A stretch of DNA of 64,000 bases, taken from NCBI GenBank assembly GCA_024645045.1, contig JAHEGO010000070.1, positions 37,512 to 101,511 on the forward strand. The letters are read 5' to 3'. The notes below the pieces were generated by a model. It had not been told where the DNA came from. It ran no database searches and was given only the letters and a program-made list of their open reading frames with translations. The DNA comes from Sphingobacteriaceae bacterium (lineage in GTDB: Bacteria; Bacteroidota; Bacteroidia; Sphingobacteriales; Sphingobacteriaceae). This document shows, piece after piece, positions 55,138 to 64,000 of this stretch; position 1 is the stretch's first letter; every line of letters starts with the position of its first letter. The position numbers and the translations under genes were made by a program.

Positions 55138-55209
55138 ATTCAAACCTTTGATTTCAAATATATTTTTAAATTTAAATCAATTCGGTGAGAATTTTGTTAG
55201 TTTGTAAAG

Positions 55210-55770
55210 ATGAAAAGAAAAATAATTATTGGAGTTACTGGTGCCAGCGGAGCTATATATGCAAAAGTGTTAATGGATAAATTAACAGCATTAAGTGACC
55301 AATTTGAAAAAATTGCAATTGTAATGTCTGATAATGCAAAAGATGTCTGGAAGGTAGAACTTGGTTCTGCTTTTAAAGTTAATGATCATTTTGATTATTA
55401 CGATAAACAAAACTTCTTTGCACCATTTGCTTCTGGTTCCGCTCAATACGACACCATGATTATAATCCCTTGTAGTATGGGTACAATGGCGCGTATTGCA
55501 ACTGGAGTTTCAAACGACCTAATGACACGTGCGGCAGATGTGATTCTTAAGGAGCGCCGTAAATTGATTTTAGTAGCAAGAGATACTCCATTGAGTTTAA
55601 TTCATATTAACAATATGAAAACCATAACAGAGGCAGGTGGTATTATATGCCCAGCAAATCCTTCTTTTTATGCCAATCCTAAAACGTTTGAAGAACTTGC
55701 TGCTACAGTAGTAGATAGGGTACTAGACTTAGCCAATATTGACCACAAAGCATATCGATGGGGAGAATAA
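55210..55770 (+). CDS. ubiX: UbiX family flavin prenyltransferase
   Basis: UbiX prenylates FMN to make the cofactor of UbiD-type decarboxylases. The 186-residue protein has the flavin-binding start IIGVTGASGAIYAKVLMD (about 5-22), IIPCSMGTMARIATGVSNDLMTRAADVILKERRKLILVARDTPLS (about 94-138) and the C-terminal NPSFYANPKTFEELAATVVDRVLDL. No ubiD is in the window. A box-like TTAGTTTG (55196-55203) lies six bases before ATG, and a further promoter and terminator lie upstream. Confidence 0.92.
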   Translation: MKRKIIIGVTGASGAIYAKVLMDKLTALSDQFEKIAIVMSDNAKDVWKVELGSAFKVNDHFDYYDKQNFFAPFASGSAQYDTMIIIPCSMGTMARIATGVSNDLMTRAADVILKERRKLILVARDTPLSLIHINNMKTITEAGGIICPANPSFYANPKTFEELAATVVDRVLDLANIDHKAYRWGE

Positions 55771-55789
55771 TTTCGATTTATATGAAATG

Positions 55790-55821
55790 AAAAAGGGGAA
55801 TCAATCGATTCCCCTTTTTTT
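55790..55821. terminator. Bidirectional intrinsic terminator
   Basis: AAAAAGGGGAATC-AATC-GATTCCCCTTTTT between convergent ubiX and yidC; it overlaps the yidC stop codon. Confidence 0.9.
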
Positions 55822-57652
55822 ATTTCTTAGACTTTAATTGTTTTTCTCTTTCTCTCTGCATGTCTTCTAGTTTTTGTTGAAACTTAGATTTCTTCGTACT
55901 TGCAGGTTTCTTTTTATTGTCTTGAATTTGTTTATGCAATTTGGTGTCATCTACAAATCTTCTGATTAACCATTGTTGACCAAAAGTCATCATGTTGGCT
56001 ACAAAATAATAATAGTTTAAGCCAGCTGCTACATTGTTTAATACGCCCATGAATACGATTGGCATAATATATCCCATCCATTTCATTTGACCTGTTGCAC
56101 CAGAAATTTGATTATTCAAACGGGTATATATTAAAGTAGATGCAGTCATTAACAAACACATTAAACTTACATGGTTTCCATATATTGATGAAATGATAGG
56201 AATATTTCCCCATGAAAAAATGGCATCATATGTAGATAAATCACTTACCCATAAAAAGCTTTGTTGTCTTAATTCTATTGAAGAAGGGAAGAAGAAGAAG
56301 AATGCAAATAAGATTGGCATTTGAAGCAATAAAGGAACGCAACCACCTAAAGGGTTAACGCCTGCCTTTTTATAAAGCTTCATGTATTCTTGTTGTAATT
56401 TTGTTTGATCATCTTCACCAACTTTAGCTTTGATCTCATCCATTTCTGGTTTTAAGATTCTCATTTTTGCTGTCGATAAATAAGAGCGATAAGTAAGCGG
56501 TGATAAAACTAATTTTAAAATAATCGTTAAGACTAAAATGATAATCCCATAGTTTAAATTCATTTTTTCCAATGAATTAAAAATAGGAATAACAGCATAA
56601 CGGTTGATGTATTTTAATGGGCCCCAACCTAAATTGATTTGTTTTTCTAAGTTATTTCCAACAGCAGCCAATGTGTTATATTGGTTTGGACCAAAATAAA
56701 ATTTCATTCCAAAACGCTCAGATGGCAATCTTTTAATTGGTATAGACAAATTCATCGTCATGTCTTTTACCTTTTCTGAATTGATATCTGTAGAACTATT
56801 GATTACCCCATTGCTAAATGTTTCATTTGCAATTAACACAGATGAAAAGAAATGTTGTTTAAAGGAAACCCATTTTAAAGAGCTTTCCAATTTCTTGTTT
56901 TCACTTTTTGATGGGTTGATATAATCAACATCATCTTTATCATATTTGTAATAAAGTGTAGTATTGTTACGCTCCATTTTCATGTCTTTTTCATTTTTCA
57001 ATGAATTAACATGCCAGCTTAAATCATAATAACCAGTATTGTTACTGATGATATTATTCATTCCTTCTGATTGGATATCGAAGCCTAGTAAATAAGAATC
57101 ACCCTTTAATGAATATACAAAATCTAAATGTTGACCTGTTTTAGCTGTTAAACGCATGGTTACTGCGTTTGAATCATTTTTTACAACCGAGAAAGATTGA
57201 CCAATTTTTTGAAAATATAAATCTGATGTATTGATTAAATCATTTCCAACTGTATAACTTAAATTAAACTTGCTGTCTTTTTGGTCAAATAAATACAATG
57301 GTTTTTTATCCCATGTCTTATATTCTTTTAGTTCAACAGATACAATACTTCCACCTTTAGTAGAAATTGTAGCTTTGATTTTTTCATTTTCGATTACTAC
57401 CAATTCTTCATTACCTGCAGTAGCAGTGCTCAATACATTACTAGTATCTAAAGTAGTAATTTTAGTACTGTCGTTTTCATTTTGAATACTATCAATGGCT
57501 ACAGTATTTGCACTATTTGCGCTTGCTGCTTTGATAGAATCTTCTTGTTTTTTTAATTGTTGCAACTCCAATTCCGAAGGTTGCATGTAAAAACTAAAGC
57601 CAATTAAAATAATTGTCATTAGTAAAAGCCCTGTTAATGTATTTCTATCCAT
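55820..57652 (-). CDS. yidC: Membrane protein insertase YidC
   Basis: YidC inserts and folds inner-membrane proteins, alone or with Sec. The 610-residue Gram-negative form has an N-terminal membrane segment (about 5-21), a large periplasmic beta domain (about 40-345), and the conserved membrane core: YGIIILVLTIILKLVLSPLTYRSYLSTAKMR, the cytoplasmic hairpin KAGVNPLGGCVPLLLQMPILFAFFFFF and two more segments. The tail is basic (KKPASTKKSKFQQK), typical for ribosome contact. pyrG lies upstream on the same strand with a terminator between. Confidence 0.96.
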   Translation of the reverse strand: MDRNTLTGLLLMTIILIGFSFYMQPSELELQQLKKQEDSIKAASANSANTVAIDSIQNENDSTKITTLDTSNVLSTATAGNEELVVIENEKIKATISTKGGSIVSVELKEYKTWDKKPLYLFDQKDSKFNLSYTVGNDLINTSDLYFQKIGQSFSVVKNDSNAVTMRLTAKTGQHLDFVYSLKGDSYLLGFDIQSEGMNNIISNNTGYYDLSWHVNSLKNEKDMKMERNNTTLYYKYDKDDVDYINPSKSENKKLESSLKWVSFKQHFFSSVLIANETFSNGVINSSTDINSEKVKDMTMNLSIPIKRLPSERFGMKFYFGPNQYNTLAAVGNNLEKQINLGWGPLKYINRYAVIPIFNSLEKMNLNYGIIILVLTIILKLVLSPLTYRSYLSTAKMRILKPEMDEIKAKVGEDDQTKLQQEYMKLYKKAGVNPLGGCVPLLLQMPILFAFFFFFPSSIELRQQSFLWVSDLSTYDAIFSWGNIPIISSIYGNHVSLMCLLMTASTLIYTRLNNQISGATGQMKWMGYIMPIVFMGVLNNVAAGLNYYYFVANMMTFGQQWLIRRFVDDTKLHKQIQDNKKKPASTKKSKFQQKLEDMQREREKQLKSKK

Positions 57653-57675
57653 TATTATGTAACTAATTCTGTGTG

Positions 57676-57683
57676 CAAACCTA
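57676..57683 (-). promoter_or_regulatory. yidC -7 box TAGGTTTG
   Basis: Exact TAnnTTTG match on the minus strand, 23 bases before the yidC ATG. Confidence 0.6.
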
Positions 57684-57702
57684 CATTAAATCATTGAATA
57701 AG

Positions 57703-57734
57703 TAAAAAAAAAGCACCGAAAGAATTCGGTGCTT
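57703..57734 (-). terminator. Intrinsic terminator of pyrG
   Basis: On the minus strand AAGCACCGAA-TTCT-TTCGGTGCTT followed by a long T-run. Confidence 0.9.
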
Positions 57735-57755
57735 AATTACTTGACAATCAATTAT

Positions 57756-59384
57756 TTATTTATTTTTTTTTATTTTTTGACCGTATTTGTGTTCTGCAGC
57801 TGCAGCCACAAATTTAACAAATAGGGGATGTGGATTTGCTACTGTACTTTTTAGCTCTGGATGAAATTGTCCAGCTACAAAAAACGGATGGTTTTTTAAT
57901 TCTACAATTTCTACTAGACCAGTTTCGGGGTTCATACCTGAGGTAATCATTCCAGCATCGTTATATTGTTTCAAATATTTATTGTTGAATTCATAACGGT
58001 GACGGTGGCGTTCCGTAATCTTTGTTTTACCATAAATTTCGAATGCTTTTGTGTTTTTCTTGATTTCGCAATTGTAAGAACCTAAACGCATGGTTCCACC
58101 TTTGTTTTTGATTTTCTTTTGCGACTCCATCATATCGATGACCGGGTATTTTGTTTTCTCGTCCATTTCGGTAGAGTGAGCACCTTTGAATTTCAATACA
58201 TTTCTACCAAATTCAATGACTGCACATTGCATACCTAAACAAATGCCAAAGAATGGAATGTTGTTTTCGCGAACATATTTTATGGCATCTAATTTGCCTT
58301 CAATTCCTCTGTTTCCAAAGCCTGGAGCCACTAATACGCCATCTAAATGACTAAGTTTTTCTGCAACATTATTTGGGTTTATATTTTCGGAATGAATGTA
58401 TTCAACATTGACTTTACATTCATTACTAGCACCAGCGTGAATAAACGATTCGATGATAGATTTGTAAGCATCTGGCAATTCAACATATTTTCCAACTAAA
58501 CCAATACGAACATCCTTGGTTGGGTTTTTCAACCTGCCCAAGAAGTCTTTCCAAGTATCTAAATTTGGTTCTTTATTTGCTGATAATTTTAATTTAGCTA
58601 AAACGGTTTTATCTAAATTTTCTTTCAACATTAATAAAGGCACATCATAAATAGTAGATGCATCAATTGATTCAATTACTGAGTTGATGTTTACATTACA
58701 GAATAATGCGATTTTTTTTCTGATATCAGCATTGATGTGGTGTTCTGTTCTACAAACCAATATATCTGGTTGAATACCATATTCTAATAACATTTTAACC
58801 GAGTGTTGCGTCGGTTTTGTTTTTAATTCACCTGCAGCCGCTAAAAAAGGAATCAAAGTTAAATGGATAACAATGGCATTATTAGCTCCTAATTCCCATT
58901 TAAACTGACGGACAGCCTCGATGTATGGCAAAGATTCTATGTCGCCTACAGTGCCTCCTAATTCGGTAATAACGATATCGTAATCGCCGCTTTCACCTAG
59001 TATTTTGAAGTTTCTTTTAATTTCATCGGTAATATGAGGAATTACTTGAACTGTTTTTCCTAAGTATTGCCCCTCACGTTCTCTATTGATTACGTTTTGG
59101 TAAATACGACCGGTAGTGATATTATTAGCCTGAGAAGTAGGAACATTTAAAAAACGTTCATAATGACCTAAATCTAAATCTGTTTCTGCACCATCCTCGG
59201 TAACATAACATTCTCCATGTTCATATGGGTTTAAAGTTCCAGGATCGATATTGATATATGGATCAAACTTTTGAATGGTAACTCGATAGCCCCTTGCTTG
59301 GAGTAATTTAGCAAGAGAAGCGGAGATAATGCCTTTTCCTAAAGAAGAAGTAACACCACCCGTAACAAATACATACTTGGTCAT
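57756..59384 (-). CDS. pyrG: CTP synthase
   Basis: PyrG aminates UTP to CTP with glutamine. The 542-residue protein has the synthetase domain ([23 protein letters not shown], 6-28; [21 protein letters not shown]) and a class I glutaminase domain with nucleophile Cys in [11 protein letters not shown] and the His-x-Glu of GQFHPELKS. It is monocistronic with its own promoter and terminator. The leader (about 55 bases) has a CCC at the predicted start and a small hairpin, which may allow control by pyrimidine levels. Confidence 0.97.
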   Translation of the reverse strand: MTKYVFVTGGVTSSLGKGIISASLAKLLQARGYRVTIQKFDPYINIDPGTLNPYEHGECYVTEDGAETDLDLGHYERFLNVPTSQANNITTGRIYQNVINREREGQYLGKTVQVIPHITDEIKRNFKILGESGDYDIVITELGGTVGDIESLPYIEAVRQFKWELGANNAIVIHLTLIPFLAAAGELKTKPTQHSVKMLLEYGIQPDILVCRTEHHINADIRKKIALFCNVNINSVIESIDASTIYDVPLLMLKENLDKTVLAKLKLSANKEPNLDTWKDFLGRLKNPTKDVRIGLVGKYVELPDAYKSIIESFIHAGASNECKVNVEYIHSENINPNNVAEKLSHLDGVLVAPGFGNRGIEGKLDAIKYVRENNIPFFGICLGMQCAVIEFGRNVLKFKGAHSTEMDEKTKYPVIDMMESQKKIKNKGGTMRLGSYNCEIKKNTKAFEIYGKTKITERHRHRYEFNNKYLKQYNDAGMITSGMNPETGLVEIVELKNHPFFVAGQFHPELKSTVANPHPLFVKFVAAAAEHKYGQKIKKNK

Positions 59385-59410
59385 TGATTTTTAGCTTAAA
59401 ATGTGAATCA

Positions 59411-59429
59411 ATAGTCAGAAAAAGACTAT
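59411..59429 (-). promoter_or_regulatory. Hairpin in the pyrG leader
   Basis: ATAGTC-TTTTTCT-GACTAT on the minus strand, a 6-base stem in the untranslated leader. It has no T-run and is not a terminator. Confidence 0.4.
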
Positions 59430-59443
59430 CTCGTTACGGGATT

Positions 59444-59451
59444 CAAAAGTA
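59444..59451 (-). promoter_or_regulatory. pyrG -7 box TACTTTTG
   Basis: Exact TAnnTTTG match on the minus strand. Four bases on, the template reads CCCG at the predicted start (59440-59437). Confidence 0.6.
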
Positions 59452-59520
59452 AAAAAAAATCGCTTTTATCGGTTATGGTTGGCTGTTTTTTTTATTCACA
59501 TAGTCGTAATAACTCTGTGT

Positions 59521-60519
59521 CTAATTAAAAATATGTTGAAAATAAAGGCTTCTTACAGATTTTTCAGAAAGTGATAAATCATGTATTCCATCTGGAATGA
59601 TGGCGAATTTTATATTCGCTTTAAATTTGCTGCAAATTTGTTGGATGTCTTTTACAGATAAAACAGCGTCACCTTTTCTCAATTTTTCAGACCAAACTTT
59701 TTCATAAGTGGAATGATCGGAAGTACAAACTAAAATTTCTTGTTGAATTTGATAATGGTGTTGGATTTCTTTTTGTGCTTGATGAATTGCATGAAGCCAA
59801 CCCCAGTTCACGTCAAATGCAAGTAGGGGTTTCCATTTCAAATTATAGTCCCATTCGCCTTTATTACCTTTATAAATACTTTCTCCATATAATGTAGAAA
59901 TTCCATCTGGTACAATATTGTTTGGAAAGAATTTGCCTAAGAATGCAACAATTGGAATGGCAATATTTTCATTGAAAAAATTTTGATTCATGTCCACAAA
60001 GGGACTATTGAGTACCAATTTGTAGAAATCATTTTTCTGCGTATTCTTTTGGGCATAACTCAATGCAATTAAACCTCCTGTAGAATGGGCATTTATTTGA
60101 ATGCTGTCGTGACCTTCTTGTTTGATAAGCGCAATGGCTGAATCAATATCAGCATAATATTCAGAAATATTTTTACAATTATTGGGAATTTGATGTTTCA
60201 TGATGGAACGACCATATTTTCTAAGGTCAACCGCATAAAAGTCAAAACCATTTGCTAAATATTGCGCTGCAAGTTCTTTTTGAAAAAAGTAATCGCAAAA
60301 ACCATGAATATACAGTACCGCTTTTTTATGATGATTTTGTTTGCGAATAACAGTAATGATTACTTTTCCTTCATAATCATCAGGCATATTAATTTGCTTT
60401 TGTTCGAAGCCATCACCTAAAACATCTGCTTGATATTGTGCCGATGCATTATGAAAAATAGCACAAATGAATAATACCAGTAATATTATTTTGTTGCTTT
60501 CCATTTTGTGTTCATCCAA
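59521..60519 (-). CDS. Alpha/beta hydrolase (lysophospholipase-like), secreted
   Basis: The 332-residue protein has a signal peptide (hydrophobic to about residue 28, ending ASAQ). The fold is clear: LYIHGFCDYFF (oxyanion HG), DLRKYGRS, the nucleophile elbow NAHSTGGLIALSYA and catalytic His in PDGIHDLSL. It belongs to the Hydrolase_4/lysophospholipase-like group; the substrate is unknown. The frame overlaps the end of rlmF by 34 bases from ATG 60519; ATG 60504 (MESNK) is equally possible and shortens the overlap to 19. It is the last gene of a six-gene minus-strand cluster. Confidence 0.82.
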   Translation of the reverse strand: MDEHKMESNKIILLVLFICAIFHNASAQYQADVLGDGFEQKQINMPDDYEGKVIITVIRKQNHHKKAVLYIHGFCDYFFQKELAAQYLANGFDFYAVDLRKYGRSIMKHQIPNNCKNISEYYADIDSAIALIKQEGHDSIQINAHSTGGLIALSYAQKNTQKNDFYKLVLNSPFVDMNQNFFNENIAIPIVAFLGKFFPNNIVPDGISTLYGESIYKGNKGEWDYNLKWKPLLAFDVNWGWLHAIHQAQKEIQHHYQIQQEILVCTSDHSTYEKVWSEKLRKGDAVLSVKDIQQICSKFKANIKFAIIPDGIHDLSLSEKSVRSLYFQHIFN

Positions 60520-61454
60520 TTTTGTTGTTCTTCAAGTGTTAAGAAAGTCCAAGCAACAATTCTGCTTTCTTTTTGACCTTGGGCCATGGTAATGGTTTTA
60601 ACTTCAACAGGATTTAAACTGTGTAACATTCTGTAAACACCAGCTAAGTTGGCTTTTTTAGCCACTAAAGTAGTAAACCAAAAACATTGTTTTCCAAAGG
60701 CTAAACTTTCTTTGGCCATATTTCTTACAAAGGTTTCTTCGCCACCTTTTACCCAAAGTTCATTGTTTTGACCACCAAAATTCAATAAGTTTTCTGGCCT
60801 TTCACTTTTCTTTAATTGTTCCCATTTTTTCTTAGCCGTGTCCTTTGCTTCTTTAGAAGATGCGTGAAAAGGAGGGTTGCAAATACAGGCGTCAATGAAT
60901 TCATCTTTACCAATGATATTTTCAAAAAAATGTAATTTATCTTTTTGTAATCGAATGCTAATTCTGCCTTTTAGTTTTTTATCTGCGTCTATAATTTTAT
61001 TTGCCGAATTAATGGCTTCGTAATCGATATCAGATCCAATAAAATCCCAGTTGTATTCTTTGAGCCCAATGATAGGATAGATGCAGTTTGCACCAACACC
61101 TATATCTAAAATCTTAATTGATTTTCCTCTTGGTATTTTATTGTTATTTACGCTTGCTAATAAGTCTGCGATATAGTGAATATAGTCTGCTCTGCCAGGT
61201 ATTGGCGGACACAAATAACCTGTTGGAATATCCCAAGAATGTATGTCGTAATATTGCTTGAGTAAAGCTTTGTTTAATACAATTACTGATTCAGGATTTG
61301 AAAAATCTATGGTTTTTTCTCCAAATTTATTGATGAAAACATGTGGCACTAATTCCTTACAGGTATAGCATAACTGTTGAAAATTATACCTGCTTCTGTG
61401 TTTATTTCGAAGGTGTAATTCGCTTTTTTCGGTGTGTGTAACGTCTAAAGTCAT
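60486..61454 (-). CDS. rlmF: 23S rRNA A1618 N6-methyltransferase
   Basis: RlmF methylates A1618 of 23S rRNA. The 322-residue protein has the family start LHLRNKHRSRYNFQQL (about 13-28), motif I LDIGVGANCIYPIIG (about 113-127), the N6-adenine motif CNPPFHASS (about 188-196), and LNFGGQNNELWVKGGE. Length is normal. It sits between an esterase gene (16 bases upstream) and an overlapping alpha/beta hydrolase gene. A box-like TACCTTTA ends three bases before ATG, so it may also have its own leaderless transcript. Confidence 0.92.
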   Translation of the reverse strand: MTLDVTHTEKSELHLRNKHRSRYNFQQLCYTCKELVPHVFINKFGEKTIDFSNPESVIVLNKALLKQYYDIHSWDIPTGYLCPPIPGRADYIHYIADLLASVNNNKIPRGKSIKILDIGVGANCIYPIIGLKEYNWDFIGSDIDYEAINSANKIIDADKKLKGRISIRLQKDKLHFFENIIGKDEFIDACICNPPFHASSKEAKDTAKKKWEQLKKSERPENLLNFGGQNNELWVKGGEETFVRNMAKESLAFGKQCFWFTTLVAKKANLAGVYRMLHSLNPVEVKTITMAQGQKESRIVAWTFLTLEEQQNWMNTKWKATK

Positions 61455-61457
61455 ATG

Positions 61458-61465
61458 TAAAGGTA
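61458..61465 (-). promoter_or_regulatory. rlmF near-consensus -7 box TACCTTTA
   Basis: Seven of eight positions of TAnnTTTG, followed by CAT and ATG, the three-base spacing seen at pyrF. Confidence 0.3.
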
Positions 61466-61470
61466 AACAA

Positions 61471-62400
61471 TTATTGCATTGGCTTTTTAAATAGAAATAA
61501 AATGGGGTCGTTTAATCGTGCTTTCCATGCTTTTTCGTTGTGTTCTGCACCTTCATATTTATTGCATTTGAAGTTGGAAGAACTGAACCCCTTTTGGTGC
61601 ATAATTTCATTGATATGCAATTGATATGGTTCGTAAATTGCATCTAAGGTTGCTGTACCGTAATCAAAATAGATTTGATGCGTATTCGGGTTAGGAAGTT
61701 TTTTAATTAAGTATTGCTGATAAGCATTAGGAAAAGGGTTTTGTTCCGATTCAAATATACCAGGCCAATGTGTGGAAAGACACATAGCCGCTCCGAAAAT
61801 TTTTGGATATTCACAAATAGCATACAATGAAATTAACCCACCCATGCTAGAGCCCCCAATTGCAGTATGTTTGGGGTCTTTTAAAGTAGGATAGTTTTTA
61901 TCAATAAAAGGCTTTAATTCTTTAGTGATAAATTTTAGATAATTATCAGAATAAATAGGCGCATTAAAAAGTGGTTGATCTTTGCTTCGCTTAGCGTTTA
62001 ATATAAATGCTTGATTTTGTTTGTTGAGTTGTTCAAATGGTTGCTGAGGAAAATAGCTTGCATGTCTTTTATTTCCGCTATTGTATATACCTACTACAAT
62101 CACATTTTCTATTTTGTCGGCTGCAATAAGCGAGTCTACGCACTCATCAATGCCCCATTCCTGTTGGTTCCAAGTGATTTTTGCATCAAATAACGCAGCA
62201 CCATCTTGTAAATATAAAACACAATATTTCTTAGATGCTTGGAAATTACTTGGTATCCAAACAGCAATATCTACGGATGGGATTAAACTAGATTTAAATG
62301 CAGGATAAAAGATAATTTTTCCTTTTTCTGTTGTAGGAACCTGAGCCCAACCATACTGAAATACAACAACAAATAAAAAGAGAAAAAATATTTTTTTCAT
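61471..62400 (-). CDS. Secreted esterase of the esterase D/Fes type
   Basis: The 309-residue protein has a signal peptide (about 1-19, ending GWAQ), YLQDGAALFD (about 63-72), the nucleophile elbow GGSSMGG with S185 and a catalytic His at about 287 in AEHNEKAW. This group (esterase D, Fes, IroE-like) cleaves siderophore or other esters; the substrate is not evident. It starts directly after the pirin stop and precedes rlmF by 16 bases in a tight operon. No siderophore genes are near, so a general esterase role is equally likely. Confidence 0.83.
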   Translation of the reverse strand: MKKIFFLFLFVVVFQYGWAQVPTTEKGKIIFYPAFKSSLIPSVDIAVWIPSNFQASKKYCVLYLQDGAALFDAKITWNQQEWGIDECVDSLIAADKIENVIVVGIYNSGNKRHASYFPQQPFEQLNKQNQAFILNAKRSKDQPLFNAPIYSDNYLKFITKELKPFIDKNYPTLKDPKHTAIGGSSMGGLISLYAICEYPKIFGAAMCLSTHWPGIFESEQNPFPNAYQQYLIKKLPNPNTHQIYFDYGTATLDAIYEPYQLHINEIMHQKGFSSSNFKCNKYEGAEHNEKAWKARLNDPILFLFKKPMQ

Positions 62401-63120
62401 TTACCCTAATTTCATTGGAACTTCCATGATGAGAAACTCAGATTCGGTGATAGCTTTTATGTTTATTTGATTGGTTTCCCAAATACCGAAACCATCTCTA
62501 GGGTGCAATAGTTGTTCATTTATTTGAACTTGACCGCTCAAATTGAATATATACAGGCCATTTGAAGGGTCTTTGAGCGTATATTGTGCTGTAAAATATT
62601 GATCAAATTTCCCTAAATGAAACCAAGCATTTTGATGAATCCAAACACCTTCATCATTTTCGTTAGGAGAAATGATTTGTTGTAGTTTATTAATTCTGTC
62701 TGATAAGTTTAAGGAGACTTGATCGTAACGAGGTGTAACATTATGCTGATTTGGGAAAATCCAAATTTGCAAAAATTTCACTTCTTGGTCTTTGTTTTTA
62801 TTGTATTCGCTATGTGTAATTCCAGTGCCGGCACTCATTACTTGAATGTCTCCATTTCTTATAACAGTAGTATTTCCCATGCTGTCGGCGTGTTCTAAAT
62901 CGCCAGCTAATGGAATACTGATGATTTCCATGTTGTCATGTGGATGTTTACCAAAACCCATACCGGCAGCCACTGTGTCATCATTAAGCACACGAAGAAC
63001 GCCAAAGTGCATTCTTTCAGGATTATAATAATTAGCAAAACTAAAGGTGTGTTTACTGTCTAGCCAACCATGTTTTGCATGACCTCTACTTTCTGCAAGA
63101 TGTAAAACCTGTTTGCTCAT
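62401..63120 (-). CDS. Pirin family protein (YhaK/YhhW-like bicupin)
   Basis: The 239-residue protein has the pirin N-terminal cupin: HAKHGWLDSKHTFSFANYYNPERMHFGVLRVLNDD (about 15-49) with metal histidines in GFGKHPHDNMEIISIPLAGDLEHADSMGN and SAGTGITHSEYN. The C-terminal cupin is present but lacks metal ligands. E. coli YhhW acts as a quercetinase in vitro; the natural role is unknown. ATG overlaps the stop of the small zinc-ribbon-like gene by one base (TAATG), which implies coupling. Confidence 0.9.
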   Translation of the reverse strand: MSKQVLHLAESRGHAKHGWLDSKHTFSFANYYNPERMHFGVLRVLNDDTVAAGMGFGKHPHDNMEIISIPLAGDLEHADSMGNTTVIRNGDIQVMSAGTGITHSEYNKNKDQEVKFLQIWIFPNQHNVTPRYDQVSLNLSDRINKLQQIISPNENDEGVWIHQNAWFHLGKFDQYFTAQYTLKDPSNGLYIFNLSGQVQINEQLLHPRDGFGIWETNQINIKAITESEFLIMEVPMKLG

Positions 63121-63332
63121 TAGTTTTTCTTTTTTAAGAATTCTGTTTTTAAAACCAATACACTCTTGTCAACTTTTACTTCAATGGCATCTTCTTCATC
63201 AATTAATCGAATGTTTTTTAAAACAGTTCCTTGCTTTAAAGTAAGGCTAGAACCCTTTACTTTCAATGTTTTATTGACCATTACTGTATCGCCTTGAGCT
63301 AATACATTTCCATTACAATCTTTAGTTTCCAT
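63120..63332 (-). CDS. PhnA/YjdM C-terminal domain protein, short form
   Basis: The 70-residue protein corresponds to the C-terminal domain of PhnA/YjdM (KDCNGNVLAQGDTVMVNKTLKVKGSS; LKQGTVLKNIRL; VLKTEFLKKK). The N-terminal zinc ribbon of the full ~110-residue protein is absent. Despite the old name, alkylphosphonate use is not established for this family. It overlaps kdsB by 11 bases at its start and pirin by 1 base at its end, so it is embedded in the operon. Confidence 0.82.
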   Translation of the reverse strand: METKDCNGNVLAQGDTVMVNKTLKVKGSSLTLKQGTVLKNIRLIDEEDAIEVKVDKSVLVLKTEFLKKKN

Positions 63333-64000
63333 GGGTATTTTGATTATATATTTTTAATGCTCTTTCCAGATCTTCTGGAGTATCTATTGCGATGGTAGTT
63401 TCATGAGTAGTTGCTGTTTTAATTTTATATCCAGCTGCTAACCACCTGAGTTGTTCTAATGATTCGGCTTGTTCCAATTTTGAAGGTGCCAATTTTACAA
63501 GTTTTTGCAGCACGTCTTTTCTAAAACCATATATACCAATGTGTTGGTAATAGATGTGTTTATTCAGCCAATTTTCAGTTGGTTCATTTCTTAAAAAAGG
63601 AATGGCTTGTCTAGAAAAATAAAGTGCAAAATGCGCTTCATCTAATACCACTTTCGGAGCATTAACATTGAATAAAACTTCATTTTGTTCAATGGGTTTT
63701 ACCAATGTTGCAATTGCTGCGTTAGCGTCTTGAAAACAAGCTATGATATTTTGAATTTGCGAAGGTTGAATGAAAGGTTCATCTCCCTGAACATTGATGA
63801 TGACATCAACTGCTAAATTTAACTTTTCTACTACTTCCCAAATTCGGTCAGTACCAGTTAGGTGTTGCGAGGATGTCATGCAAGCTTCGCCACCAAATTG
63901 AATTACATTTTGGTAAATACGTTCATCGTCGGTTGCTACAATTACATAAGCTAATTCATTAATCTGCTTGCATTGTTCGTAAACCCTTTGGATCATAGTT
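63322..64000 (-). CDS. kdsB: 3-deoxy-manno-octulosonate cytidylyltransferase (5' partial)
   Basis: KdsB activates Kdo with CTP for lipopolysaccharide. The visible 226 codons begin at about the GKPMIQRVYEQ block (MIQRVYEQC at 63996), which is normally ~25 residues into the protein, so the true start lies beyond the right edge of the window. Motifs present: VIVATDDERI, the STDC-like GEACMTSSQHLTGTDRIWEV and NVQGDEPFI. It is the first visible gene of the cluster that runs down to the alpha/beta hydrolase. Confidence 0.93.
   Translation of the reverse strand, partial: TMIQRVYEQCKQINELAYVIVATDDERIYQNVIQFGGEACMTSSQHLTGTDRIWEVVEKLNLAVDVIINVQGDEPFIQPSQIQNIIACFQDANAAIATLVKPIEQNEVLFNVNAPKVVLDEAHFALYFSRQAIPFLRNEPTENWLNKHIYYQHIGIYGFRKDVLQKLVKLAPSKLEQAESLEQLRWLAAGYKIKTATTHETTIAIDTPEDLERALKIYNQNTHGN

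Noticed and set aside
55068..55209. FMN or other named riboswitch upstream of ubiX
   Set aside because: The sequence lacks the conserved FMN-element core and I recognise no other riboswitch class.
61471..62400. Siderophore esterase
   Set aside because: The fold fits, but no siderophore synthesis or uptake genes are near.
1..64000. Mobile elements, CRISPR arrays, phage or defence genes
   Set aside because: No transposase, integrase, regularly spaced repeats or defence domains were seen, and all genes are typical chromosomal ones.

Overview
The window is AT-rich DNA from a member of the Bacteroidota. The evidence is consistent across the window: type IX secretion (T9SS) C-terminal sorting domains, a short primary sigma factor without region 1.1, a fused MurF-Alr, a type III glutamine synthetase, an S46 dipeptidyl-peptidase, a TonB receptor paired with a DUF4249 lipoprotein, and many TAnnTTTG promoter boxes. 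The class or order cannot be fixed from sequence alone. It reads as ordinary chromosome: no transposase, integrase, phage gene, CRISPR array or rRNA was seen, and no gene-free stretch exceeds 300 bases.

Layout. 1-4.0 kb: two tandem secreted LVIVD-repeat proteins (plus strand, the first cut by the window edge). 4.0-6.6 kb: minus-strand rho-pssA-purS. 6.9-8.8 kb: pyrF facing recX and a HutD-like gene. 9.0-12.9 kb: murF-alr, a DUF502 membrane protein and miaA. 12.9-18.1 kb: minus-strand fba-accD and a TonB receptor/DUF4249 pair. 18.2-25.0 kb: plus-strand acetyltransferase, DUF5686 outer-membrane protein, mtaB, lgt, GtrA and an inositol monophosphatase-like enzyme. 25.0-35.3 kb: minus-strand smc, long-form gap, rpoD, a metallo-beta-lactamase-fold enzyme, lpd and a MuiA-like protein. 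35.5-43.4 kb: S46 peptidase (+), then purM, a PorE-like OmpA lipoprotein and glnN (all -). 43.6-51.7 kb: flippase with two FemAB-like proteins, purL, trmN6, csp, a phosphodiesterase and fbp. 51.7-53.4 kb: rnhA and a GT-C mannosyltransferase-like protein. 53.5-55.8 kb: tRNA-His, a frameshifted MbnP-like lipoprotein gene, a thioredoxin-like protein, a candidate small RNA and ubiX. 55.8-64.0 kb: yidC, pyrG and a compact six-gene minus-strand cluster from kdsB (cut by the right edge) to an alpha/beta hydrolase.

How the genes fit together. Most genes are housekeeping. Purine synthesis (purS, purM, purL) and pyrimidine synthesis (pyrF, pyrG) are scattered rather than clustered. Envelope functions dominate the rest: peptidoglycan, lipoprotein, Kdo, phospholipid, membrane insertion, glycan export and T9SS cargo. 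The primary sigma gene lies in the same window as about sixteen good matches to the TAnnTTTG box its family recognises. Several of these boxes end only three bases before the start codon, which suggests leaderless mRNAs. The least explained items are a candidate terminator-ended small RNA upstream of ubiX, a cluster of DnaA-box-like sites upstream of smc, strong Shine-Dalgarno sequences on rpoD and smc only, and the flippase/FemAB-like trio.
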